From Melastoma dodecandrum (taxonomy: Eukaryota; Streptophyta; Magnoliopsida; Myrtales; Melastomataceae): a DNA stretch of 64,000 nt. Shown here piece by piece: positions 44,896 to 55,920 of the stretch (its first letter is position 1; the number at the start of each line of letters is the position of its first letter). The notes below the pieces were generated by a model, which worked only from the letters and a program-made list of their open reading frames with translations, ran no database searches and was not told the origin of the DNA. Made by a program: the position numbers and the translations under genes. The stretch covers positions 4,588,001 to 4,652,000 of the forward strand of contig JARUPY010000189.1 in assembly GCA_029817715.1 (NCBI GenBank), in the 5' to 3' direction.

Positions 44896-44984
44896 ACATC
44901 AGTAGTGGTGTACAGACAGGACTTTCTATTATTAATAGTTGTGTACAAACAAGACATCCTATTGACCAAGTCATTGGAGACATC

Positions 44985-45125
44985 AATATATGTTTTCTCC
45001 AATACGGTTCTATTGCGTAGAATCCGTCAACACAGAACACCAATTGGCTGATATCCTTACTAAACCTCTAGATAAAGAAAAGTTTTTCTTTTTCAGAAGT
45101 GAATTAGGAATCTGCCATCCCTTAT
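44985..45125 (+). pseudogene. Copia RNase H tail joined to the pre-RT linker
   Basis: The pre-RT words (PIDQVIGDIN in translation, 44962-44990) run directly into VESVNTEHQLADILTKPLDK and FFFRSELGI, the last part of copia RNase H. The whole RT catalytic domain and most of RNase H are missing at this joint. Confidence 0.75.
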
Positions 45126-45129
45126 AATG

Positions 45130-45380
45130 TCTTACATAAGACAAATCACAAAGTTGAGTAAGTACTTTATGTAGAAACTTACTATAGAAGTTACAAACAT
45201 ATGTACACTTCACTACAGAAGTTGAAATACTCTGTATACTACACAACAGAAGGTACACATCTGTACACTTCACTATAGAAGGTAGATTACGTTGTATGCT
45301 ACACAACAAAAGGTACACATCTCTGTACATTTTAACAGAAGGTACACATCTCTGTACACTTCATCTTAGAAGGTAGAATT
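45130..45380 (+). repeat. Degenerate array of AACAGAAGGTACACATCTCTG
   Basis: Units of ~25-45 bases with the core ACAGAAGGTACACATCTSTG recur at about 45246, 45307 and 45333, with weaker copies from 45180 on. Each pairs GAAGGT with CTCTGTAC, so it can read as ACAGAAG or its complement. It lies in the 3' non-coding region of the element. Confidence 0.65.
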
Positions 45381-45700
45381 CTACATTCGTCTTGGATACT
45401 CTTTGTCTAGCAAAGCATATAAAGTCCTAAACAAAAGTTCATCTACTATAGAGGAGTCCATTAAAATAAAAATAAACGACTCACGTACAGAAGATGCTAC
45501 AAAACCGGTAATATCTTTTGAATATCTTTTGAACCTATAGAAATTTCTATAGAACCCAAACTTTCTACGGAAGACATAGAAGGTTCTGTAGAACATCCAC
45601 CTTCTACGAAAGATGTGGGTGAACCCTCTGTTCACGAATCTAAAAATGATCCCGAACAAATAAATGGTAATTCTGAAGAATATTCTCAGAATAATCCAAT

Positions 45701-45925
45701 TGCTACACTAAGAGGGGGTGAATTAGAGTTCAAGACCAATTAAGGATTTTTATCTCTTTTTCAACAAACCCCGCATCGAAGGAAAGCTTCTACAAAACAG
45801 AACCTTATAAACAGGTTTTTGTAAGACATAAAGTACGAATGTTATTGCGATTTGTTTGATGCACGCAAGACTTTTTATAGTGGTTTAGTAACTTGCTTGC
45901 ATCCACTCTTTACCCAGTTTCTCCT
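45701..45925 (-). repeat. Inverted copy of the Sirevirus LTR 3' end
   Basis: The minus strand reads GAGTGGATGCAAGCAAGTTA, then CAAACAAATCGCAATAACAT and AATTCACCCCCTCTTAGTGT, matching 49270-49494 of the right LTR. The LTR terminus (TGTAGCA) lies exactly at 45701, and its neighbour is internal element sequence. Confidence 0.85.
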
Positions 45926-45944
45926 TTTCTTTAAGTAAAGGACA

Positions 45945-46814
45945 TTATGTTTTGAAGTGCCCTTTCTTTTGGCATTCAAAGCATGTGACCATGCTTGGAT
46001 CAACTTGCTTATCACGATTTTGGCTTCTCTTAATGAAGCGTTTCTTGGTGGCGAACCGCAGAAGGCGTTTATCTATCATAGCGAGTTCATCATTCGAGTC
46101 AGCTTCTGCTTCATCATCAGAACCTTCTGTTGGTACTTCTGATGCTTTGAAAGCTATTGTTTTCTTTGTATCAGGCTGAGAGGATCTTTCCATCTCATAT
46201 GATATTAAGGAGCTCATTAACTGATCTAGCAGAAGAGTAGAGAGGTCTTTAGCTTCCTTTATAGCCGTTTTCTTGGCTTTCCAAAATTTGGGTGGAGTAT
46301 GCAGAACCTTTTGAACTAGCTCAGAATTTTTATAGTGTTTGCCTAAATGTGCTAAGGCATCAACTAGAAGGTTGATTCTCTGGAACATCTGTTCTACAGA
46401 TTCATCAACCTTCATAGTAAAATTTTCGTATTGATGAATCAAGAAATTCACCCTAGTTTCTCTTATCTAGTCTATCCCAATGTACATGGTGACAAGCTTA
46501 TTTCAGATTTCCTTGCCTGAAGTGCAAGTAGAAACTTCCACGAATTCACTTTCAGACATACCACTAAACATTAGATACTGTGTCGTCTTAGTGAGTCGCT
46601 TGATCTTGAGGTATTCCCGTGTGGGACGACCATTTTGATCATTTTGTTGGTTCTATGGTATAGAAGGTGGACCATCTTCAATATAGGACCATAAGTCATC
46701 GTCAATAGCAACTACGAATGCACTCATTCGAATTTTCCAACTGGAAAAATTCTTACCATAAAAAATGGGAGGATTCCCAACATGTGGTTTTGGTATATGG
46801 TACTTATCAGCCAT
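45945..46814 (-). pseudogene. Copia gag, inverted relative to the rest of the element
   Basis: It starts MADKYHIPKPHVGNPPIFYG (ATG at 46814), with NFSSWKIRMSAFVVAIDDDL next. The frame 45945-46451 has ENFTMKVDESVEQMFQRINL and SSLISYEMERSSQPDTKKT. These are typical of Sirevirus gag. A zinc knuckle begins CFECQKKGHFKT and is cut at 45945, where the inverted LTR end takes over, so its last Cys is lost. Two or three stops lie in 46450-46700. Confidence 0.88.
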
Positions 46815-47706
46815 TAGTTCAATTCGTATAGAGTGTTACGCTTCTATAAGACGAAACAGTGACGATTATAGTATAGAACCTCAACAAGCAAAAAGCTTCT
46901 ATTGGGTAGAAATCAGTTGTCAAGCCAACAATCAAGCCTCTGTCAACCAGAGCACGAGTGTCAATATGACAAATCTGAAATTTCTTCCTGGTAGTAATTG
47001 TTGAATTCTCGCCGAGCAACAGGCTTCTGTAGAACAGAACTGAGATGCTAGTTCTGTTTTCCAAGACCAAAAATCTGATTTTCATGGTCTAATGGTTTTT
47101 GTAATAAGTGCCACTTTGTTGGACACATTTCTGCATGATGGTTTTGAACTTTCCGTCTTACCCACTGCAGTACATAAACCTACCTTCTACACAATGGTTT
47201 TGAACTTATTGTCATACCTTTTGCATAAATCAACTCTTCCTATCATTTTTCTCTCGCTTATCTTTTTGATGTGACAAAAAGGGGGAGAAATTATGTTGAA
47301 GGAGAGTACCTTGCTCTGTATTGAGTTATAGAAAAATCTTTCATTTTCTTTACCTTCTTGGGTGTAGAAGGCTATGAGACTTATATGTCATAATTAACCT
47401 TCTGCAGGATATGCGAATCGTGATCTTATATGGTCACCTTTGCTGGGAGTGCAAAAGTGAAAACTCATCATTTTTGTCGGGCTAAAATACAGAAGCTTCA
47501 CGCTCTGTACGCATCACAGAAGCTTTGTGCTCTATGAACAACTTGCCTTTATAACAGAAGTTTCTAGGCTTTGTTTAACAGAAACCACATAGTTCTGTAA
47601 AATGCAAGACTCGTATTCTCACCTATCTTGGGGGAATTACGGTGAGTTACTTGCAAAAATATTTCCCTCAACGAAGAATGTTTTGTCATCATCAAAAAGG
47701 GGGAGA
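46815..47706. other. Sirevirus leader (inverted) and 3' non-coding region
   Basis: 46815-47040 reads on the minus strand as leader with TTCTATACTATA and GCTTCTA words like 42990-43330. From about 47090 the plus orientation resumes, with TTTTTGATGTGACAAAAAGG near 47260 and the polypurine tract before 47707. Confidence 0.55.
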
Positions 47707-49494
47707 TTGTTGAATAGTTTTTTATGATGAGCCTTGACCTTCTGTGTAACAGAAGACAAACATTTACTATACAGGAGCTTCTCACGTTGAGAACTTTTTG
47801 TAAGAAATATTTTATAATTAAATGATTGGTTAATGATTGTTTAATTACGAAATAAAAAGGATTTGATCAAGATATTAATCTGATCAAATTGAATGGATTA
47901 CATTTGTAAATAACTCCATTAGGGATAATATTTCCCATAGAAGGAAATATAATCTTCTATTTATGGACAGTTTCTGTAAGGTTGTCTACAACCTTCTGTC
48001 GATTCCTACGACCACCTAAGGACTGTTATTTGAGATGTCAGTCATTACCATTTGTCTAGATACATTCATTTTAGTGTCTTGAATAGAATGGCAAAGGTCT
48101 TTATCAATTTGGAAGTTAATTTTTTATTATTTCCATTCGCAGAAGGTTGCTGACCAGATTCAACGAGAACTTTCTATAACGCAGCATACATGGGAATTCT
48201 ATTATATCTTAACCCTAATTGATATGATTTGATTACCTAAACATATATATGGTTGGAAGTGACGTGTTTGCAAATAATATATTGTATTATTATCTAATCA
48301 TTCATTTCCTTTGATTGCAGAAGGCTGATAATTATAAAACTAGAGAGCGTGTGCTGAGAGCTTGTATCCTTTTTGTTCAAGTTTGAGTTAGTCACACGAG
48401 GAGCGTTAACTACAAAAGGCTGCATCGCTGGTGAAATCTTCTGGGAGAGTGACTCGGGGGCCACGAGGGACTCGGTTGCAAGCTGCAGGAGACGTTGATG
48501 GAGGCGTACGACAGGTTGCTAGCGTGGCCAACGTGCAGTGGGCCGGAGAGGAGGGCTGAACCCCGGGAGCATAGAAGGTGTGGGACTAACCAGCTTCTGT
48601 GGTGCAACGTTCTGTGTACAGGAACCTAGGACATAGGCTGCTGTCTACTTGCGTGGGGTTTACCGCGTGCTTGCGTCGGGTTTGCTGTGTGCTTGCGTAG
48701 GGTTTGCTGCGTGGTTACGTGGAGTTCGTCACGTAGTTGCTATCTCATTGAGATCGTGTAAGTCGTGCGGAGCCGCCGGAGGGAAAATCCATCCTTGGAC
48801 AGGGGACGCTGTTTGCTTGCGTAGAGTTCACTACGTGCTCGCGTGGGGTACGCTACGAAGTCGTTGTCCTTGAGGGGATTGCTTGGTTACCTTTGTTAAT
48901 CACACTAACGTGTGCAACTCAGTCACTGTAGTACAGAACCTTACGGTCTGTACAGTAGAGGGTTGACATCTGTAGTAGAGAACCTTACGGTCTGTGCTTT
49001 GAAACCAAGTCATCTCTGGTATAGAAGGTTTTAGGTCTATGCTATAGAGGGTCGACACACTTTGGAACATAATCTTTTGATATGTGCTATAGAGGGTTGA
49101 CACATTCGGTACAGAACCTTTTGGTCTGTGCTGTGCAACTCAGTCACTCTGGTACAGAACCTTCTGGTCTGTGCTCTGCCACTCAGTTTTCTATTGTGCA
49201 TAACGTTCTGGCCTGTGCTATAAAAGGTCGATTGTGTATCATCTTCTGTAATTATTACGAAGTTGTCATCCAACTTATGGGTGAAGAGTGGATGTAAGCA
49301 AGTTGCTGAACCACTATAAAAAGTGTTGCGTGCATCAAACAAATCGCAATAACATTCGTACGTTCTGTCTCACAGAAACATGTTCATTAGGTTATGTTTT
49401 ACAGAAGCTTTCGTTCACTGTGGGATTTGTTGAAAAAGAGTTAAATATCCTTAATTGGGCTTTAACACTAATTCACCCCCCTCTTAGTGTAACA
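47707..49494 (+). repeat. Sirevirus 3' LTR, complete
   Basis: TGTTGAATAG to GTGTAACA, about 1.79 kb. It has a GTGCTTGCGTAGGGTTTGCT repeat near 48650-48730, the ~60-bp array at 48890-49210, and AATTCACCCCCCTCTTAGTG just before the end. Confidence 0.85.
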
Positions 49495-51466
49495 GGATAC
49501 CTTATAGCTCATCATCAAGACTTGATATGAAGTTGAGTGCTATAGATATAACTTGAAGGCATTTTCTAGTGCCAAGGGTTTGGCTGCAATGTATAACACA
49601 ACACAAAGGAATGTAGTCATACGAGAACATCAAATGAAGAGTTAGAAGTGAATGATAATCTTCTGTCCTTAGGGATCTGGAGAACTTGAGGAGTATCGAG
49701 ATGAAGGAGAATTGTTATTTATCCGATGCTTTGAGCATGAACCCTGCTTAACAAGAAACTTATTGAGAAAATATCTTTCACATGCGATGCACATGATGGA
49801 CAAGGTTTGTCTCGTTATCAACGAAAGCAGCAGCAACACAAACGCTGCCTAGAAAACCACCATTAAGTAGCTGAAGTTGGCTCTAATTTCTCATTTGCTC
49901 CACTACCGTTTGTAATGTTTGAGTAAGGAGAGTGATATTCAAGTTACGCAACATGTTCAGGTATCACTCTTGATTGGGAAAAACTAACAAGATGAATTAT
50001 TCATTTGCTACTAGGGCGACCATGGAAGTCCGTTTGTCGACCCAACATGGATTCTGCAATATTTACTCCATCAATATTCATGAAAACCAATCACCTTGCT
50101 ACCCCTCACGTCTCGACTAGATAACTATAAGATTCTCCATTTTACTCATTTAATTCATCATCCAACCATCAACTCATGGGGTCGCTATTCTCATTTCGTA
50201 ATTCATCATCCCCCACAATCTCACAAAACAAATATTGTTTCAATTAATTTTGTCTATGATCTCTTCGTCTTGTTAAGGGTGGGTTTCAAGTAAGTCTGAC
50301 TTTGATGTTGGTTGATGTACCTTTGTTGCATCTTGTTCAGTAGTGTTTCTAGTTATGTCCGATGAAGATGTTGGGTTTGTTACACATCTTCAACTCATTT
50401 TTCAGCATTTTCGGGTGTTTCTAAAGCCCTGTTCTGGTACAAAAGCAACAAATCGGGGTCACAGGATCAAATGAAGTTTTAAGATGTAATGCAATAAATC
50501 ATATCAAGTCATGTGCTCTAGGCAAAAGGAAGGTGTCATCAAATTAGGCCTTAGTGTGATCCTCCTTGAATCTGAAGTGCTCCTATTTTTATCACTAGCC
50601 TGCTATGATAGTCACAGTACTCCCATGTGTTGGCTATGTGCCCTTGCCAGAATTGAGCCCTTCTTCTAGCCTCGCCATGTGTCACACCTCTTCTCCTTGA
50701 ATAGTGTATGCATCACCGCTGAAGAAATCTAAAGTAGCTTGGTGATGTAATCCTATAGCTTGTCGAGGTGAGGCAGACGCAAAATCCCGTTGTGGTGAGG
50801 ATCAGAATTTCTCATAGGGAGGTGCAAGGTCTAGGGTGGTAAAGTGTAAGGGGAACGTGTCTAGATCCCATTGGGCAACGAGGCATTGAAGAAGGCACTA
50901 GCCTAGCTAGAGGTGGATTAGGTGGGAGTGGACCTTCAGTTTCAGCCGAATGAATTATTGTTTTGAGGGCTTTTCACCATTTAACTAGTCATGGAGAAGC
51001 TGGGATGATAGAATGTCCTTTGGAAGTGATAATGGCTCCATGAGGCTAACCTACACTTTTAGACGTCATTCATATGTAACGGCATTCAAATCCTTGATCC
51101 TACCATGATGTCGCATCGCATGCGTGTGCACCAATGCTTTGGAAATGATGCTGAACGATTGCTGACTTGTTACTGTAGTAACCACAAATTAACAGAAGAT
51201 CATGCTGTTGTGAATCCATATGGGTGTAATAATGCAGTGAACAGAGGTATGGATGGGAGAGAAATTGCAAAGACCCCCCTGCAACCAACCCAAACCTCTA
51301 CAAAATGAATAGCGTTAGTTTTACAACTTATTGCAAATGAAATATACTAAACGATTGTCCATGCACAAGCAGCGGTCACTCTGTAACAGACAAATGGATG
51401 TATGATGTTTGTTTCCTGTAGTGAGCAATCAATTCTACACTTTACTTGAAAGTTTTTACGACCTCT
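49495..51466. other. Intergenic sequence, no gene seen
   Basis: Moderately AT-rich. Open frames at 50096-50293 and 51105-51308 lack any recognisable motif. No repeat boundary seen. Confidence 0.35.
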
Positions 51467-52134
51467 TGATGCGCTACCAGTCACGGAAATGGAAAAATAC
51501 TACAACGACAACGAAATGTACGAACGAACAAACTGAAGGAAACGAAAAGGATAAAACTCGGACCGCCGCTGGATTAGCTGAAGCACCACCAGGACTGCCA
51601 CGAGAGTTGAATGCCAAGCAATCGGATACGGAAACACGATCGATTATGGGAACGCTCGGATAAAATCTCGCCACTCTTGGAATCCACCAAACAATAAGAG
51701 AAGTTGCGCAAAGTTCTTGCAAGAACTTGACGACTGGAAAATTTTGGTAAATGTTCAAACTGTTGCATCTAAACCTAAACACAAGAGCCCTATTTATAGA
51801 CGACATAAAGTGGGCTAACTTTAAATCCCAATTAGGTCAAAGATGGATAAAACAAAAAAGAAAATAAAAAACAAGTCCAACTTTGATAATTTAAAGAGTT
51901 TGGGCTAGAATTGGTTGGGCCCGTATTGAAGAGTTCTCGAGTTCCTGGGTCTTGAGTTCCTCCCCGGAGAGATCTTTTCTTGAGACGCCCCATTCGCTTG
52001 ACCTTGAGATGAACTCTAGTCTTTTCGAACTGACGAATCATCTCGACCACTTTAGCAGCGTGAATGTGCTCCTTATCTCGAGCGCTTCTTTTGACTTGAC
52101 CTTGACTTACCCTTGCTCAATCCAACTCGCATCA
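51467..52134 (-). repeat. Gypsy 3' LTR
   Basis: Forward TGATGCGCTACCAG to CCAACTCGCATCA. TG and CA termini in element orientation. It matches 55921-56570. Confidence 0.92.
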
Positions 52135-52142
52135 TCCTCCCT

Positions 52143-52445
52143 TTACTGAAGAAGATTTATCCTCAAATCAAGGGGCTCTTTGTCATCTTCGTATGGTGCA
52201 AGATCGTGGACATTAAATGTCGGCGAGATCCCATACTCCCCCAGCAAGTCAACCATAAAAGCATTGTTGTTGATCCTCTCGACGACATGAAAAAGACCAT
52301 CAGCCTTGGGCATGAGCTTATTCTTCCTCCTTGCTGGAAATCTCTCCTTCCGCAAGTGAACCCATACAAGATCTCCTGTTTTGAATATCCGCTCCTTTCG
52401 CCCATGATTCGCCTTAGACTGTTATTTCTCATTTTGTTACTCAAT
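52143..52445 (-). pseudogene. Gypsy integrase C-terminal domain
   Basis: [20 protein letters not shown] is followed by [20 protein letters not shown] and [15 protein letters not shown], the usual C terminus of this gypsy group. No chromodomain follows before the polypurine tract. A frame break separates it from the core. Confidence 0.85.
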
Positions 52446-53411
52446 AGGGGTTCGAATCTTCGTGTGGAGCTTTAACATCTCTTCAGCTCGTCGAACCGCA
52501 TCCTTCTCGAGAATACCCTGGCTAGTCCTTGGTAGCAACTCGATGGGAATCCTCGAGTTGACACCATACACCACTTCGAACGGTGTAGCTCGAGTAGTCG
52601 AATGAGAGGTTCGATTATAAGCAAACTCAGCTTGTGCGAGCTTGTTATCCCAATCCTTTTGATTCTTCAACACCACAACTAAAAGTAGGCTTCCCATAGT
52701 CCAGTTCACGAACTCAGTTTGCCCATCTGTTTGTGGATGGCAGGTGGTGCCGAACGGTAGATTTGTCCCGAGTTTGTGCCAAAGTGTCTTCCAAAAGTAG
52801 CTCAAGAACTTGGCTTTCGATCCGACACGATAAACGATGGGACCCCATGCTGACGAACAATCTCTCAAAAAAAAAAAGATCAGCCATGTGAGAAGCATAA
52901 TTCGTCTTCCTACAAGATATAAAGTGTGCCATCTTCGAGAACCGATCCACAATAACCATGATCGAGTCCTTCGCCATTGGGTTCGGGGCAATCCAAGGAT
53001 GAAATCCATGCTCACATTCTCCCATGGACATTCAGATATAGGAAATGGTGTGTAAAGACCTTGTGGCTGGACGTGACTCTTGGTGCGTTGACAGGTTACG
53101 CAACGTTGGACCAACTTGGGTACGTCCTTAGCTATTCGAGGCCAGTAAAAATGTTCCTAAAGCATCTCAAGAGTTTTCCCGACTCCTAGGTGACCAGCGA
53201 GTCCTCCTCCATGTACCTCTTGAATAAGATGCTCTCGAATGGAACTTCGAGGAATGCATAACTTAACGCCTCTAAGTAGAAAGCCATCAGACATAAGATA
53301 ATGCTCAATAGGCTTCTCGAGACATCCCTTATACACCTGCTCAAAGTCTGCATCACTTGAGTACTCTTTCAACATCTCGAATCCAATCAACTTAGATTCC
53401 ATTCTGTCCAT
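52437..53411 (-). pseudogene. Gypsy integrase zinc region and core
   Basis: The zinc part has REHLIQEVHGGGLAGHLGVG at 53157-53411, with an extra Gly. The core at 52437-53114 has MVQRCVTCQRTKSHVQPQGL, then [13 protein letters not shown] and [20 protein letters not shown], so the Q-T-E catalytic Glu is present. A one-base change switches frame in the middle ([16 protein letters not shown] lies in the other frame). Confidence 0.88.
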
Positions 53412-54616
53412 AAGAGTTGATTTTCTCTACAATGCCCCTGCTACGACATTCTTCATTCCCGACTTATGCTTCAAGATGAAAGTGATTGATTGGAAAAATT
53501 CAACCCACTTTGCACGTCGTAGATTATGCTTTGCCTGCCCATTGATATGCTTCAAAGACTCATGATCTGTATGGAGAACAAAATCCTTGGGCATCAAGTA
53601 GTGACTCCATGTCTTGATTGAACGAACGATAGCATAAAACTCCTTTCATAGGTCGAGTAATTCAGTCAAGACCCATTCAACTTCTCCCTGAAATACGATA
53701 CCGGACGATCCTCTTGCAGTAATACGCCACCAATCCCTACTCCTGAGGCATCACACTCGACTTCAAACACCTTCTCGAAGTTAGGGAGTGCCAATACAGG
53801 TGCTTTGTACAATCTACTCTTAAGCAACTTGAAACTAGATTGAGCAGCGAAAGTCCACTCGAAAGAAATCCCCTTGAAACACTCCGTCATCGGGGCTGCA
53901 ATCGAACTGAATTCCTTAATAAATCTTCGATAGAATGAGGCTAGGCCATGAAATCTCCGGACATCATGAGCTGTCTTGCGAATAGGCTAATCTCGAATAA
54001 TAGCAACTTTACTCTCATCCACCTAAAATCCTTCTCTCGAGATGACATATCCCAGCATGTTAAGTGTGGAAGTCGAGAACTCACACTTCTTGTTGTTCCC
54101 GTATGGACGTTGCTCCTTCCACTTCTCGAACAACTATCTAAGGTGGTCAATGTGTTCCTCCTCACTGCGGCTATATACAAGAATATCAAAATAAACAACC
54201 ACGAAGTTTTCGATGAAAGGACGAAACACCTGGTTCATCAGTCGCATGAGGTGGAGACCAAACGACATAACCATCCACTTATACAACCCTAATTTGGTTT
54301 TGAACGTCGTCGTCCACTCATCTCCTTCCTTCATCCGAATCTGGTGATATCCCCACAGGTCCACCTTCGAGAAAACTGTCGACCCATGCAACTCATCGAG
54401 CACTTCATCAAGTCGAGGAATGGGAAATCGATACTTGACGGTGATCTTATTAATTGCTCGAATGTCAACACACATTCGCCATGAACCATCCTTCTTGAGA
54501 ACCAAGATGGTGGGAACGGAACACGGGCTGAGACTCTCTCGAAGAAAGCCTCGTTTGATAAGATCATTGACCTGTCGCTGCAACTCTCGCGACTTGTCTG
54601 GATTGCATCGATACAC
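53412..54616 (-). pseudogene. Gypsy reverse transcriptase and RNase H
   Basis: The frame 54134-54616 has [20 protein letters not shown], then [20 protein letters not shown] and [20 protein letters not shown]. The catalytic box reads [10 protein letters not shown] where YFDDILVYS is expected, so one of the two aspartates has been lost by a 3-base deletion. RNase H at 53666-53890 has [20 protein letters not shown], with its first catalytic Asp intact. Frame breaks lie between the parts. Confidence 0.9.
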
Positions 54617-54921
54617 CGGTCAATTAGGCAACGACACTTCAGGAATAAGATCAATATGATGTTGTATGTCCCTTAGAGGAGGAAGTCCTTCCGACATCTC
54701 CTTGGGAAATACATCCTCGAATTCTCTTAGAAGGGCTCGAACTCGAGGGGATATAGTTGAGGTTTGCTCCGTTCCTTTTCAAATAACATCAACATGTATA
54801 CGTACTTCTCCTCTCGAATCTCTCGAGTCAACTCCACCAACTTTGAATTGACTTCTCGGGTATCTCTAGACGACGGGTCCGTTAAGGTTTGGCTGTTCAA
54901 GGGAAGTAGAGTAATCTTCCT

Positions 54922-55125
54922 CTAATCGAGAGTGATGGAATATGTATTCTTGTACCCATCATAAATTGCTCGCCGATCATATTGCCAAGGCCTTCCCAAC
55001 AACAAATGACACGCATCCATGGGTGCAACTTCAGAAGTCACCGTGTCCTTGTAGCTCTGACTAATGCTCAATGAGACCAACACCTGCTTAGTCACCCTTA
55101 GATCGCTCTTTTGCTCAACCATTGA
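54922..55125 (-). pseudogene. Gypsy protease end
   Basis: EVAPMDACHLLLGRPWQYDR, then YDGYKNTYSITLD, the end of the aspartic protease domain of this gypsy group. The D-S-G active site upstream near 55180-55220 is still partly readable (VDNGGCTNVAS on the minus strand, with Asn replacing Ser). Confidence 0.75.
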
Positions 55126-55249
55126 AGTTTGTATGGTGGAGGATGTGGCTTAGTAGATAACGTAAGCGTCTTGACCATGGTAGTAGAGGCCACATTGGTG
55201 CAGCCCCCATTATCAACAATCACGTGACACACGTGCAGCCCCAGTTTCG

Positions 55250-55714
55250 AGAAACCTCTTCTTCATCTCCCTTTTCATTTTTTCCCACGAGCGAATCTTC
55301 TCTTTCCCTTCATGACGATGCTGCTAATTCAAGTTCTCCCACCCTAAGCTAGCGTACTTTCGAAATCGAATACTCACTAAATGGAATGAAGCCAATCGAG
55401 AAACTCCTCGGGGTCTATCTTTCCCTCAAACTCAGGAATGTCTAATCACATATTAATGGGACGCGCGGGTTAACGTTCTCGAGTTTGCCTCCTGGCACTC
55501 TCCCCGTCCCGAGTTGATCTCCTAGGACTCTCCTCGTTTTCATATCCATTCACAAACGGATTTTCTTCTGTGTTCTCATAATATCGAGAAGACTGTGGTT
55601 CAGGTTGTCTCCTAGGTGTTACTGCATCTGATGATGTAACTCTCCAACCTCCTGTTCTAAAGGAGCCGAACGGGCCTCCAACAACGTCATCCCACGTCGG
55701 AATCTATTTGCCAT
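55250..55714 (-). pseudogene. Gypsy gag fragment
   Basis: The start is MANRFRRGMTLLEARSAPLE, with ATG at 55714. After frame changes, LDIPEFEGKIDPEEFLDWL-like sequence appears near 55400-55445, the beginning of the gag capsid-like domain. The rest of gag, including any zinc knuckle, is missing, so gag is strongly shortened. Confidence 0.65.
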
Positions 55715-55920
55715 CACTTCCACCGTACGCTCACCAACAGCCATGCGTCTACGACAAGCTGCACTCTCCAATAACCCACCTCAATACAAACTTACGCTCT
55801 CCGACAACCCAAGCCTCAACACAACCGTGCACTCGCAAACAACCCAACGCTCGACACAACAACTGTGCACTTTCAAACAACCCGGCGCTTGACACAACAA
55901 CCGTGCGCTCCGATACCAAC

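Larger units (their letters stand above)
41330..49494 (+). mobile_element. Sirevirus-like Ty1/copia element, internally inverted and deleted
   Basis: The ends are TGTTGAATAGG at 41330 and GTGTAACA at 49494, with flanks GGATG (41325-41329) and GGATA (49495-49499). The polypurine tract AAAAAGGGGGAGAT abuts the right LTR at 47707. The LTR end carries AATTCACCCCCCTCTTAGTG, a word typical of Sirevirus LTR ends. The plus strand has protease and integrase, then most of RT is missing before an RNase H tail. After that, an LTR end and gag lie in the opposite direction. The element cannot be functional. Confidence 0.85.

Noticed and set aside
45381..45659. 92-residue minus-strand frame rich in Arg, Phe and Tyr
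   Set aside because: It is the complement of plus-strand pre-RT linker sequence and has no motif of its own.
41330..49494. Canonical three-unit heat-shock element (nGAAnnTTCnnGAAn) in the LTR
   Set aside because: I saw GAAnnTTC dyads but no clean third unit, so only the dyad observation is reported.
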